Position numbers and translations under genes: made by a program. A model generated the notes under the pieces. It did not search any database, was not told the DNA's origin, and was given only the letters and a program-made list of their open reading frames with translations. DNA of 37,843 nt, from positions 1-37,843 of the forward strand of contig NZ_DGDC01000044.1 of assembly GCF_002385225.1 (NCBI RefSeq). The letters are read 5' to 3'. The DNA comes from Psychrobacter sp. UBA3962 (GTDB lineage Bacteria; Pseudomonadota; Gammaproteobacteria; Pseudomonadales; Moraxellaceae). Each line of letters starts with the position of its first letter. The first letter of the stretch is position 1. Positions 26,232 through 34,401 of this stretch are shown one piece after another.

Positions 26232-27416
26232 ATGACAAATCCGCAAAACTCCTCCAGTGCTAATAATACAGCGCCAATAACCGCAAACTCTGCAGCAGCC
26301 TATCATACTGAGCAACGTTATGAGCAGCTGACTCAATTTATTGAAGCCGCTTTTCCTCATCATGCAGTGCGTATTGAAAGCTTACCAGGCGATGCCAGTT
26401 TTCGCCGCTATCACAGAGTGTATCTCGAAGGTAAAGCGGATGAGCAGTCTGCTAACCCGCAAGGTAAAGAGCACGAGTTAGACCCAAGCTATATTGTGAT
26501 GGATGCGCCGCCCCAGCTTGAGTCTATCGAAAGCTTTGTACGTATAGATAACTTGATGGCTCCAAAAATTAATGTGCCTACTTTATTGGCTCAAGATGTT
26601 GAGCAGGGTTTTTTAGTATTACAAGATTTTGGTAGTATTGAATTCGCTCATTTAATTGCAGAGGCCAAAGTTAAGCAAGATAGTGGCCGGGTTGATGAGC
26701 TGTATCGCTGGGCTATTGACTGTTTGTTACAGCTACAAACACTTGATATCGAGCAGGCCAAAAAAGACTTTGATGTGCCTGACTATGACGCTGCAACTTT
26801 ACAACGTGAGATGGAATTATTTACCGAATGGTTTTTACCCTACCTTGGTGAAGAGTTAAATTCTGAGACTCAGCTTATCTGGCAAGACTTCACCCAAGCG
26901 TTGATTGAGCAAATTTTGCAGCATCCGGCGGTAGTAGTGCACAGAGATTATCACAGCCGCAACTTAATGCAGGATCAATATCATAGTAGTGAGTTAGGTG
27001 TTATTGATTTCCAGGATGCTTTAATTGGTAGCTATACTTACGATTTGGTGTCCTTGGTAAGAGATGCTTATGTGGATTGGAGCGAATCTCAGGTTGACTC
27101 TTGGATCGAATATTATTGGCAACAAAGTAAAAAAGTGCATGAAGCTACCGCTGACACTTTGATAGAGTTTACCAGTCAAGTAAACCTAATGGGCATACAG
27201 CGTCATCTTAAAGTGCTTGGTATCTTTATTAGACTGGCAGAGCGTGATGGAAAAAACCGTTATCTAGCTGACATTCCAAAAGTATGGCGAGATTTGATGA
27301 TTGAAATGAAGTGGCTGAATCAGCATGGGGATGCTCAAACTCAAGCTTTCATTCAACCAGCTTTACAGTGGCTACAGCAACAGGTCGAACCCAAGTTTAA
27401 GCAAAAATTTGCGTAA
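26232..27416 (+). CDS. amgK: Anomeric MurNAc/GlcNAc kinase AmgK
   Basis: Phosphotransferase of the APH/choline-kinase fold that phosphorylates the anomeric carbon of MurNAc (and GlcNAc) in the cell-wall recycling route bypassing MurA, the fosfomycin target. 394 residues: an N-lobe with PGDASFRRYHRVYL (about 53-66), the catalytic loop HRDYHSRNLM (about 236-245) and the metal-binding VIDFQDALIG (about 256-265), then SYTYDLVSL as in the family. The first 25 residues are an Asn/Ala-rich extension. It is 71 bp upstream of murU, the next enzyme, and divergent from lptD, the arrangement I recall from Pseudomonas. Confidence 0.9.
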   Translation: MTNPQNSSSANNTAPITANSAAAYHTEQRYEQLTQFIEAAFPHHAVRIESLPGDASFRRYHRVYLEGKADEQSANPQGKEHELDPSYIVMDAPPQLESIESFVRIDNLMAPKINVPTLLAQDVEQGFLVLQDFGSIEFAHLIAEAKVKQDSGRVDELYRWAIDCLLQLQTLDIEQAKKDFDVPDYDAATLQREMELFTEWFLPYLGEELNSETQLIWQDFTQALIEQILQHPAVVVHRDYHSRNLMQDQYHSSELGVIDFQDALIGSYTYDLVSLVRDAYVDWSESQVDSWIEYYWQQSKKVHEATADTLIEFTSQVNLMGIQRHLKVLGIFIRLAERDGKNRYLADIPKVWRDLMIEMKWLNQHGDAQTQAFIQPALQWLQQQVEPKFKQKFA

Positions 27417-27487
27417 TTGATGAGCCGATTCATTTACAAGCCAGTTTTGCTAGTATTGGCAATTTACCAAAAGAAATAAGGTCTATC

Positions 27488-28264
27488 ATGAGTACTAATC
27501 CAGCCAAAAGCTCAGCCTCAGATTCAAGTGGTACTAAGATTACCCAAGCCATGATTTTGGCTGCCGGTAAGGGAACACGGCTGCGCCCCCTAACGCTAAC
27601 CACGCCTAAACCCTTAGTGGAAGTCGGGGGGCAACCCTTGATTGTTTGGCATATCAAAGCACTAAAGGCGGCTGGGATTGACGATATTGTTATTAACACC
27701 TCATGGTTATCAGAGAAGTTGATGGCGGCGCTTGATGATGGCAGTCAATACGGAGTAAAAATCCATTGGTCGGTCGAGGACGGGGAGCCGCTTGAGACAG
27801 CTGGCGGGATTGCCAAAGCATTGCGTGACGGTCATCTTAAACCGTCACCTTTCATCCTTATTAACGGAGATGTCTGGACGGATTATGATCTGGCACAATT
27901 AACAGACTATGTTATGACACCTGATCAGCAAGCTCATTTATTAATGATTGATAATCCTGATCATAACTCGAAAGGCGACTTTGCTATTAATAATGGTATG
28001 GCCAATGAACAGGCTATTGCTGAAGCACAGAAATATACCTTTGCTGGGGTTAGTGTTATTTCTCCTAGTCTCGTCAAGGATATAGCTCAGGGACAGGTGG
28101 CTCCCTTAGCCCCGCTGCTTAAGCGAGCCATGCTAAAGCTGCAAGTGACGGCTGAAGTTATGCAGGCGCATTGGGTAGATGTGGGAACGGCTGAACGCCT
28201 TGAGCAGATAAATCATAAGATAGCCTCCGAAGGGGCAGGAGCACATAAGGCTAGTCTTGACTAA
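27488..28264 (+). CDS. murU: N-acetylmuramate-1-phosphate uridylyltransferase MurU
   Basis: Nucleotidyltransferase making UDP-MurNAc from MurNAc-1-phosphate and UTP, the step after AmgK in peptidoglycan sugar recycling. The 258-residue protein has the nucleotide-binding signature LAAGKGTRLRPLT (24-36), then TPKPLVEVGGQPL, the metal-binding region LINGDVWTD (Asp) and a C-terminal WVDVGTAERL. The first 20 residues are a Ser-rich extension; an in-frame Met22 directly at MILAAGKG is an alternative start, but ATAAGG before the first ATG supports the longer form. It forms an operon with amgK and is followed by a clear terminator. Confidence 0.9.
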   Translation: MSTNPAKSSASDSSGTKITQAMILAAGKGTRLRPLTLTTPKPLVEVGGQPLIVWHIKALKAAGIDDIVINTSWLSEKLMAALDDGSQYGVKIHWSVEDGEPLETAGGIAKALRDGHLKPSPFILINGDVWTDYDLAQLTDYVMTPDQQAHLLMIDNPDHNSKGDFAINNGMANEQAIAEAQKYTFAGVSVISPSLVKDIAQGQVAPLAPLLKRAMLKLQVTAEVMQAHWVDVGTAERLEQINHKIASEGAGAHKASLD

Positions 28265-28295
28265 ATTAATTTATAGCAGTTAATTTATCACAACC

Positions 28296-28326
28296 AAAAA
28301 ATCGGTCTTAATGGCCGATTTTTTTT
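28296..28326 (+). terminator. Intrinsic terminator of amgK-murU
   Basis: ATCGGTC and GGCCGAT pair (one G-U) around the loop TTAAT, preceded by an A-run and followed by eight T. It lies about 32 bp past the murU stop. Confidence 0.85.
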
Positions 28327-28445
28327 GCAAATTAAAAAGACAAGTCAAAATTGCCGTGCTTATGGGTATTGAGTCAAATAATCAATTAAAAGTAAGTACT
28401 GAATAATCAGCAACTATTTTAATCATCAGCCCATATTTAATCAGC

Positions 28446-29207
28446 TCAGTCAGCAACAGGCTCACTGTTCTTAGGCTGAGCAGAAGTGGGCTGGTTTTTT
28501 AAGTAAGCAGCTCTACTGGCTTGTTGTTGCGCCTCAATCTCTCGAAGTTTTTGTTCCTTTATCTCATTAACTGCACTGCTTAGCTGGTCACTAAGATCCT
28601 GTGATTGCTGAGCAGTATTGGCATAGTTATTATTGCCAACAACAGGGTTATGCTCCGCTTGAGGTAAATCTCGGGGAAGCAACACAGCGTCATTTGGGTT
28701 GATCGCAGGTTGAGGAGTATAAACACTGCTGTCCAAAGGAGGGCTTGTGTTTTGTTGTTTTTGACCCTCATTTTGAGTCACGTTTTTTTGGGTCTCTTTT
28801 TTATCTTGGCTGCTTTTGCTGTCATTTTTCCCGTTCTCTTTCTTTTCCTCTTCCTCTTCTTTATTATCGGCACTCTCTGATTTAGTCGACTCTTCCTTGT
28901 TACTTTCATCAGCGTCAGCATCTTCAGCACTTTTCTCGGCAGATTCTTCCTCTGTTTTAGTCAAGGTGCGCTCCTCTATTAAGGTGAGTAGCACTTCTTT
29001 TTCATGCGCTAAATCTTCAGAAGCGGTAGCGGCTTCAGTCGTCTGTGTGTTGAGTTCTGCCTCTTCTATATCTGCGTTTTTCTGACTATTAAAAAAAACA
29101 ATTAGTAAAAGAGCATGTATGACTAAAGCAAGGGCTATTGCAGGGAGCCATTTTTTGAATGTCCCTTTATTTTCAGGGGAAGTTGGTAATTTTTCTTCAT
29201 TTTGCAT
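28446..29207 (-). CDS. Single-pass TonB/TolA-like inner-membrane protein, unknown function
   Basis: I do not recognise the family. 253 residues: a short basic cytoplasmic start, one membrane helix (about 20-39, LPAIALALVIHALLLIVFF), then a long periplasmic part. Residues about 55-150 are highly acidic Glu/Lys/Ser/Asp low complexity, followed by a Pro/Asn stretch with QPAINPNDAVLLPRDLP, and a final charged helix (about 205-237). The His31 in the membrane helix recalls the functional His of TonB and TolA helices that couples to ExbB/D or TolQ/R. No TonB or TolA C-terminal domain is visible, and no exbBD/tolQR is nearby. It is divergent from ttcA. Transmembrane topology is confident; function is inference. 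Confidence 0.65.
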   Translation of the reverse strand: MQNEEKLPTSPENKGTFKKWLPAIALALVIHALLLIVFFNSQKNADIEEAELNTQTTEAATASEDLAHEKEVLLTLIEERTLTKTEEESAEKSAEDADADESNKEESTKSESADNKEEEEEKKENGKNDSKSSQDKKETQKNVTQNEGQKQQNTSPPLDSSVYTPQPAINPNDAVLLPRDLPQAEHNPVVGNNNYANTAQQSQDLSDQLSSAVNEIKEQKLREIEAQQQASRAAYLKNQPTSAQPKNSEPVAD

Positions 29208-29222
29208 GGCTGTCCGCTTTTA

Positions 29223-29258
29223 TTAATAAAACACAGTATTTTAATAAAACATAGTATG
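29223..29258. repeat. Two-copy 18-bp tandem repeat related to the lptD-amgK array
   Basis: TTAATAAAACACAGTATT (29223-29240) and TTAATAAAACATAGTATG (29241-29258), 16 of 18 identical, followed by GACTAAAC. In phase, it resembles the consensus of the array at 25866 (TACTAAACCACAATATGG) and has the same 18-bp period. Confidence 0.65.
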
Positions 29259-29475
29259 GACTAAACGTTTGATGAATAGCTATACCTATTATAACTGGTC
29301 GAACACAGTGATTATACTCGTTAGATACTGCTCTCAACTATTTAGCCATACCTTAAACACTCTCTTTCTTAGTATAACTTACTAAATACGAAGCCAAAAA
29401 CCAATCAAACAAGCGTGAAAATTCCTAATTTGATATAATCGCTGCCTAAATACAGACAGCTAATAGCGATTGATT

Positions 29476-30570
29476 ATGCAAACTAATTTTTCCCAACCCC
29501 AGACTTTTAATCCTGCTGATATAACCTCTGATGTTATAGATAACGATCAAAATCAAATGATCGAAGACCTATATAGTGACGAAGAAGACTCAGAATTTGA
29601 GTCATCTGATGAGCAAGAGGTAGAGCATAAAGGGGTAAAGTCTGCCCGCTTTAAGAAACTACAGAAGAAACTGCGTAAACAAGTCTCTCACGCTATCCGT
29701 GACTTCAACATGATTGAAGACGGTGATGTGGTGATGGTCTGTGTATCAGGCGGTAAAGACAGTTATACGCTGCTTGATATCTTGCTGTTTTTAAAGCGTA
29801 TTGCCCCTATTAACTTCGATGTAGTAGCCGTTAACTTAGATCAGAAACAACCCGGCTATCCAGAAGAGGTTTTACCAAACTATCTTCAGCAGCAGGGTAT
29901 CCCGCACTATATCTTGGAAAAAGATACCTATAGCGTAGTAAAAAGCGTGGTACCTGAAGGTAAAACCTATTGTTCTGCGTGTTCTCGCTTACGCCGTGGA
30001 TCGCTATATGGATTTGCCAAACAAATTGGCGCCACTAAAATTGCTCTAGGCCATCACCGTGACGATATCTTAGCAACTTTCTTCTTAAATTTGTTCCATG
30101 GCGGATCATTAAAAGCCATGCCACCAAAGCTATTGAGTGATGATAAGCAAAATGTGTTGATTCGTCCTTTGGCTTACGTAGAAGAAAAAGACATTATTAA
30201 ATATGCCCGTTATAAAGAGTTCCCAATTATTCCCTGCAATTTATGTGGCTCTCAAGAAAACTTACAGCGTGCGATGATCAATGACATGCTTCGAGAATGG
30301 GATGATGCCCATCCTCAGCGCTTGGCTTCTATCTTTAAGGCCATGCAGAACGTAGCGCCTTCACAATTAGCCGACCGAGAGCTTTTTGATTTTGAAAGCT
30401 TACAGTTAGATCGTGATGATAGCGAGCGACCTTTTGAAGGGGTGAATATTCAGGTGGGGGGTGAAGCCAATTTAGCAGAGATTGGGTTACCGACACAGCC
30501 CGAAGTTAAACCCTTTGAGCAAGCGAATAAGGTCAATAAGATACCTACTATTAACCCAATTATTGATTAA
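29476..30570 (+). CDS. ttcA: tRNA 2-thiocytidine(32) synthetase TtcA
   Basis: Iron-sulfur PP-loop enzyme that thiolates C32 of certain tRNAs. Measured from the ATG chosen here it has 364 residues: an acidic extension of about 50 residues, the PP-loop SGGKDS (91-96), C166-x2-C169 (YCSACSRLRRG), GHHRDD, and C254-x2-C257 (PCNLCGSQ), covering the known Fe-S ligands. The frame is open two codons upstream to a TTG at 29470; I take the ATG, although neither has a good ribosome-binding site. Compared with E. coli TtcA (311) it is extended at both ends. It is monocistronic, with a terminator at its end. Confidence 0.95.
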   Translation: MQTNFSQPQTFNPADITSDVIDNDQNQMIEDLYSDEEDSEFESSDEQEVEHKGVKSARFKKLQKKLRKQVSHAIRDFNMIEDGDVVMVCVSGGKDSYTLLDILLFLKRIAPINFDVVAVNLDQKQPGYPEEVLPNYLQQQGIPHYILEKDTYSVVKSVVPEGKTYCSACSRLRRGSLYGFAKQIGATKIALGHHRDDILATFFLNLFHGGSLKAMPPKLLSDDKQNVLIRPLAYVEEKDIIKYARYKEFPIIPCNLCGSQENLQRAMINDMLREWDDAHPQRLASIFKAMQNVAPSQLADRELFDFESLQLDRDDSERPFEGVNIQVGGEANLAEIGLPTQPEVKPFEQANKVNKIPTINPIID

Positions 30571-30571
30571 T

Positions 30572-30600
30572 AAAAAAAGAGAGCTCATGGCTCTCTTTTT
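30572..30600. terminator. Bidirectional intrinsic terminator between ttcA and the FixH-like gene
   Basis: AGAGAGC and GCTCTCT pair around TCATG, flanked by an A-run and a T-run. It sits directly after the ttcA stop and 28 bp beyond the FixH-like stop on the other strand. Confidence 0.85.
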
Positions 30601-30627
30601 TATTTAATAAGTATAAATAGGTGATAA

Positions 30628-31209
30628 CTAGTCAAAAGACTGTAACGGTTTAAAAGTAATCCGGTCTTGCGGAAGTTTACCCACCTCACGTAAGCGCCAG
30701 TTCAACTTCCCTTCATTGCTTACCTGAACATAGTATTTAGATTCTAACTCATCGAGCTTTATATTGGCTGTATATTGATTGTCTTTAACATGCTCTAATA
30801 TGGCATCGCGGTCTTTTTTAATATCCGTAGCATGAGAAATTGATAAGGTAAGCTTATCGGGATAGTACAGGGGAGTACCATCTAATAACTTCCCTGATTT
30901 TAAGCTTTGTTGGGGATAGTTTAGGGTGAAAGTAACCTTACCATCTCTGGCAAAAACCATCTCACCTTGTAGCGCTAAGTCATGAGCAAGTTTATCGCGT
31001 GAGACGTCTTGATATAAAGTTTTACCATCCATGTACCAGTCGTCTCGAACCACAGTGTCTTTAATTTGAACGGAATAAAACACAAACCAAATACAGGCCA
31101 CTACTACAAATAAAGGCAGACCAATGACGAAGATAACAACCATGTAATTCTTATACCAAGGCTGAGTATCTTGATGCCCAAAATTGGTAGGAGAGTTGGA
31201 TTTTTTCAT
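30628..31209 (-). CDS. ccoH: FixH-like cbb3 oxidase accessory membrane protein
   Basis: Single-pass membrane protein of the FixH/CcoH type, thought to help assemble or stabilise cbb3 oxidase. 193 residues: a polar start with QPWYKNYMVV, a membrane helix (about 22-46), then VRDDWYMDGKTL, the FixH-like signature after the helix, and a periplasmic domain of about 145 residues with beta-rich pattern. It is the last gene of the minus-strand cco cluster, 117 bp after ccoG; the gap holds two hairpins. ccoI and ccoS, usual followers, are absent; the next gene, ttcA, is convergent. The symbol is by homology and context. Confidence 0.8.
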   Translation of the reverse strand: MKKSNSPTNFGHQDTQPWYKNYMVVIFVIGLPLFVVVACIWFVFYSVQIKDTVVRDDWYMDGKTLYQDVSRDKLAHDLALQGEMVFARDGKVTFTLNYPQQSLKSGKLLDGTPLYYPDKLTLSISHATDIKKDRDAILEHVKDNQYTANIKLDELESKYYVQVSNEGKLNWRLREVGKLPQDRITFKPLQSFD

Positions 31210-31243
31210 AGGAAAACCTTAAGCAGTATGCATAAAATAAAGT

Positions 31244-31312
31244 GCCAGCTTATAGAGTTTGACTCTATTAAACTGGCGATCTAAATGTCTCAGTGTCTCA
31301 TTTAAGACACTG
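31244..31312 (-). promoter_or_regulatory. Two intercistronic hairpins between ccoG and the FixH-like gene
   Basis: CAGTGTCT (31291-31298) pairs exactly with AGACACTG (31305-31312) around CATTTA. Next, ATAGAGT (31252-31258) pairs with ACTCTAT (31262-31268), enclosed by GCCAG / CTGGC (31244-31248 with 31273-31277). On the minus-strand message they lie in tandem after ccoG; only a weak T-rich stretch follows the second. They could attenuate read-through or protect the upstream mRNA. Confidence 0.5.
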
Positions 31313-31326
31313 GTCTTAGTGGCTTA

Positions 31327-32730
31327 TTACTTCGTTTGTGAAGTAAAAACGTTGGTTCTTGAGGCGTGATAAGTGCCATCTTTACTGTCAACGTTAAAGG
31401 TCACAGGCACCTCGTTTTGCTCAATAAACTTAGGATCAGCCGCCACACTTACTGGCATATCATAGCTTTCACCAGCATTTAACGGAATAGATTCAAATCG
31501 AGTTTTTAGAGTAAAGCCTTCAGGTGCTGTGATTGATAGAACATATTCATGAGCTGCCTGAGTTTTGTTAGTAACCTTAATAATATAACTATTGACGATT
31601 TCACCTTCTGCGTTCATAGAAGATAATTGGTTGCGATCCCCACGTACGTCAATTTGAAGCGGCACACGGTCAAATAAAGCATAGGTAACCACGCCAATTA
31701 ATACTGACAATAATAACAGATAGGCGAATAGTCTAGGGCGTAGGTAACGACTTTGTTCATTTTCAACAAGCTGACGTTCAGTGGTATATCGAATCAGACC
31801 ACGAGGATAACCGACTTTATCCATAACCTCATTACATGCATCAACACAGGCAGCACATTGAATACATTCTACCTGTAAACCATCGCGAATATCGATACCG
31901 GTCGGGCACACCTGAACACACATAGTACAATCGATACAGTCACCAAGCTCTTCAGGGTTAGTGCCTTTTTTGCGTGGACCTCTAGGCTCACCACGGTTGT
32001 AGTCGTAGGAGACAATCAAGGTGTCTTTATCAAACATTACACTTTGGAAACGACCATATGGACAGATATAGACACACATGAATTCGCGCATGTAAGCCGC
32101 GTTGGCATAAGTGGCAAAGGTAAAAATAAACATCGATACCCAAACCCAAGTTGGCCAATCAGGAAAAGGGATGCCTGCTATAGACTGCCAGCTACTATAC
32201 ATCAAAGAAGTGCCTGCCACATAACTAACGAACGTAGTGGCTGTAAATACTGACATCACAAACCAAATAAAATAAATCAGTAATTTTTTGGCGATTTTAC
32301 TGGCTGAATTGGGTTCTTTGTCAAATTTAATACGTTTGTTTCTATCGCCGATTACCCATTTTTCAACATGCTGGAATAGGTGAGTCCAAATGGTCTGAGG
32401 ACAGGCATAACCACACCAAACACGTCCAGCATAAACGGTTACCATAAATAGCATAAAAGCTGCAATGATAAAGCCAGCGGCAACGAAGAAAAAGTCTTGT
32501 GGGAATAAGGTCATCCCAAATATGTAGTAATGTTGACTAGGTACATCAAACCAGATTGCTTGTCGCCCATCATATTTAATCCAAGGAAGAATTAAAAATA
32601 AGGCCAACAAAAAATACATACTAAATAATCGTATGCGCTGGTAAAAGCCATCAGTAAAACGAGGATGAATACGTTTTTTTGTAGCGTCCATATCGTGGAC
32701 TGGAATTTTATTAGGGGAGGGGGCTGACAT
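31327..32730 (-). CDS. ccoG: Cytochrome c oxidase accessory protein CcoG (FixG/RdxA)
   Basis: Polytopic membrane Fe-S protein needed for cbb3 oxidase assembly, reported to reduce copper. Seen here: about five membrane helices, CGYACPQTIW, CVYICPYGRF, a ferredoxin-type pair CIDCTMCVQVCP and CIQCAACVDAC binding two 4Fe-4S clusters, and a C-terminal Ig-like periplasmic domain (about 350-467). I start at the ATG at 32728-32730 because AGAGGT lies eight bases before it; an in-frame ATG nine codons upstream (32755-32757) has no such site. The protein is then 467 residues. It follows ccoP by 379 bp and may have its own promoter. Confidence 0.95.
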   Translation of the reverse strand: MSAPSPNKIPVHDMDATKKRIHPRFTDGFYQRIRLFSMYFLLALFLILPWIKYDGRQAIWFDVPSQHYYIFGMTLFPQDFFFVAAGFIIAAFMLFMVTVYAGRVWCGYACPQTIWTHLFQHVEKWVIGDRNKRIKFDKEPNSASKIAKKLLIYFIWFVMSVFTATTFVSYVAGTSLMYSSWQSIAGIPFPDWPTWVWVSMFIFTFATYANAAYMREFMCVYICPYGRFQSVMFDKDTLIVSYDYNRGEPRGPRKKGTNPEELGDCIDCTMCVQVCPTGIDIRDGLQVECIQCAACVDACNEVMDKVGYPRGLIRYTTERQLVENEQSRYLRPRLFAYLLLLSVLIGVVTYALFDRVPLQIDVRGDRNQLSSMNAEGEIVNSYIIKVTNKTQAAHEYVLSITAPEGFTLKTRFESIPLNAGESYDMPVSVAADPKFIEQNEVPVTFNVDSKDGTYHASRTNVFTSQTK

Positions 32731-33109
32731 AAATGTACCTCTAAATATTAGAACCATTATGCTGGCAAATGAAGAGCAAGCGAAGTTTATTCGCGCAAGT
32801 TGCTATTCTGTTATTTTAACATTGATTGAACAGATTCTGTTAACTCTGAACTACCCTGTAGGGTCCGTTATCACTGAAGCATGAAGTGATAAACAATAAC
32901 TCTCTATTATTTCGTTTATACAAAGTAATTATCTTTATAGCTATTATATGGTTGCTTATTATATAAAATACAATATAAATATATGTTTAAAGCCAGAAAT
33001 TTTAGTAAGTATAAAACGAATAAAGGGGACTGTATGAACAGCCCCCTTTTTGATGTTATTCAAGATTGGTTTGATATGAATGATTCAATTTATTAATAAT
33101 GATCGTAGC
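32731..33109. other. ccoP-ccoG intergenic region with three inverted repeats
   Basis: About 380 bp with no gene. Three short perfect inverted repeats lie 100-160 bp upstream of ccoG: AACAG-att-CTGTT (32829-32841), ACCCT-gt-AGGGT (32853-32864), and TTATCACT-9-AGTGATAA (32868-32892). A weak ccoP terminator hairpin lies at 33022-33048. The ribosome-binding site AGAGGT for ccoG is at about 32738-32743. No FNR-type TTGAT-N4-ATCAA palindrome was found. Confidence 0.5.
33022..33048 (-). terminator. Probable terminator of the ccoNOQP operon
   Basis: AAAGGGG-a-CTGT pairs with ACAG-c-CCCCTTT around ATGA, with one A-C mismatch. It lies about 60 bp past the ccoP stop. The minus-strand T-tract (TTTATT) is modest, so some read-through into ccoG is possible. 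Confidence 0.6.
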
Positions 33110-34222
33110 TTATTTAGCAGCAGAATCTGCTGGAGCAACTACAGCATTATTTGATAATGAATAAACATAAGAAGCTAATAACATAATACGTTCGTTACCA
33201 AGCTTAGTTTCCCATTCTGGCATCACACCACCACGACCGTTACGAATGGTTTCTTGTACGGTTTCACGATCACCACCAAATAACCAGATACCATCGGTAA
33301 GGTTAGGGGCACCCGCAGAAATCATACCTTTACCATCTTGACCATGACAGATAAAGCATTTCTCACCAAAAATAGTTTTACCTTCAGTAATTTTGGCTGG
33401 ATCAAGCTCTGTCTTTTCTTGGTTCTTAGAGATTGAAAGAACATATTCAGCTACAGCACGAACCCCTTGCTCACCAATATCAGCACGTTGAGCAGGCATA
33501 GGTAATGGCTGAGTAGGGTCAAGATTAACATGACGACCATTATGCAGGGTTACCAAAATATTCTCAGGCTCACCACCATGTAACCAATCATTGTCAGTTA
33601 GGTTAGGATAGCCTGGAGCACCTTGAGCAGTTGAACCATGACATACCGCACAGTTCTGTAAGAACAAACGTTCACCAGCCATCAGTGCTTTTTGGTTACC
33701 AGATAGCTCTTTTACATAAGGAGCTAAAGCTTCAACATTAGCTTGAATCTGTTCACTTAGCTCACTGCTACGCTCAGATTTAACAGGCTCTTTAGCTTGT
33801 AGAGAGGCCAAAGTAGCCAGTTGCTTTTGAGCAGCCGCATTTGGTAAGAAGTTATTATTAAAGTTTTCAGTAAAGACTTTGTTGTTCTTTTCTAGGTCAC
33901 TATAAAGCTCATTCTCTGAGCTCCAAGGTACGGTTTTACCGTCTACTTCAACAGTAGAAAAACCATTAAAGTGACTTGGGAAAATAGCTGGGAATAGTAG
34001 GAAGTAAACCAAACCCCAAACAATAGTACCAAAGAAAATAACTAACCACCATTTAGGAAGCGGCTTGTCATACTCTTGAATAACGTCATCATAAATATGA
34101 CCTGTAGTGCCGTCTTCTTGTAAATCTGGTTTATTACGCAGAACGAAAAGGAGCACGCCAAGAATACCTAACCAACAGGCCAGACTTAAGATGGTGATCC
34201 ATGAACTCCAAAATATGCTCAT
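33110..34222 (-). CDS. ccoP: cbb3 cytochrome c oxidase subunit III, diheme CcoP
   Basis: Membrane-anchored diheme cytochrome c that passes electrons to CcoO and the catalytic subunit. 370 residues: two N-terminal membrane helices (about 7-28 and 57-79), a long Glu/Lys/Ala-rich helical spacer (about 100-180), then two cytochrome c domains with CAVCH (191-195) and CFICH (289-293), each followed by the matching PNLTD-WL segment. The extra helix and long spacer make it larger than the roughly 300-residue family norm. Its ATG overlaps the ccoQ stop by four bases, implying translational coupling. Confidence 0.97.
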   Translation of the reverse strand: MSIFWSSWITILSLACWLGILGVLLFVLRNKPDLQEDGTTGHIYDDVIQEYDKPLPKWWLVIFFGTIVWGLVYFLLFPAIFPSHFNGFSTVEVDGKTVPWSSENELYSDLEKNNKVFTENFNNNFLPNAAAQKQLATLASLQAKEPVKSERSSELSEQIQANVEALAPYVKELSGNQKALMAGERLFLQNCAVCHGSTAQGAPGYPNLTDNDWLHGGEPENILVTLHNGRHVNLDPTQPLPMPAQRADIGEQGVRAVAEYVLSISKNQEKTELDPAKITEGKTIFGEKCFICHGQDGKGMISAGAPNLTDGIWLFGGDRETVQETIRNGRGGVMPEWETKLGNERIMLLASYVYSLSNNAVVAPADSAAK

Positions 34223-34401
34223 CTTTTATCCTTATTGCGTGAATTAGAGGCTGATGACGCTAACATGTCATCATCCAACGCAAGCTGTGCATCTTCTTCA
34301 AAGCGCTTCTTGTTACTAGGAGAATACGCCCACCATGCGATACTGATGAAGGCGATAAACGCCCCCACAGTAGCGATAATATGTAGGTCACTGATACTCA
34401 T
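34219..34401 (-). CDS. ccoQ: cbb3 oxidase small subunit CcoQ
   Basis: 60-residue single-helix membrane protein (about 8-26, IATVGAFIAFISIAWWAY) with a charged C-terminal tail; in other species it stabilises the cbb3 complex. It sits exactly between ccoO and ccoP: its ATG shares one base with the ccoO stop and its stop overlaps the ccoP start by four bases, so the genes are tightly coupled. The Trp-Trp-Ala-Tyr after the helix is typical of CcoQ. Confidence 0.92.
   Translation of the reverse strand: MSISDLHIIATVGAFIAFISIAWWAYSPSNKKRFEEDAQLALDDDMLASSASNSRNKDKR

Noticed and set aside
28816..29085. Ser-rich plus-strand 89-codon frame
   Set aside because: It is the reverse of the Glu/Lys-rich low-complexity codons of the TonB/TolA-like gene.
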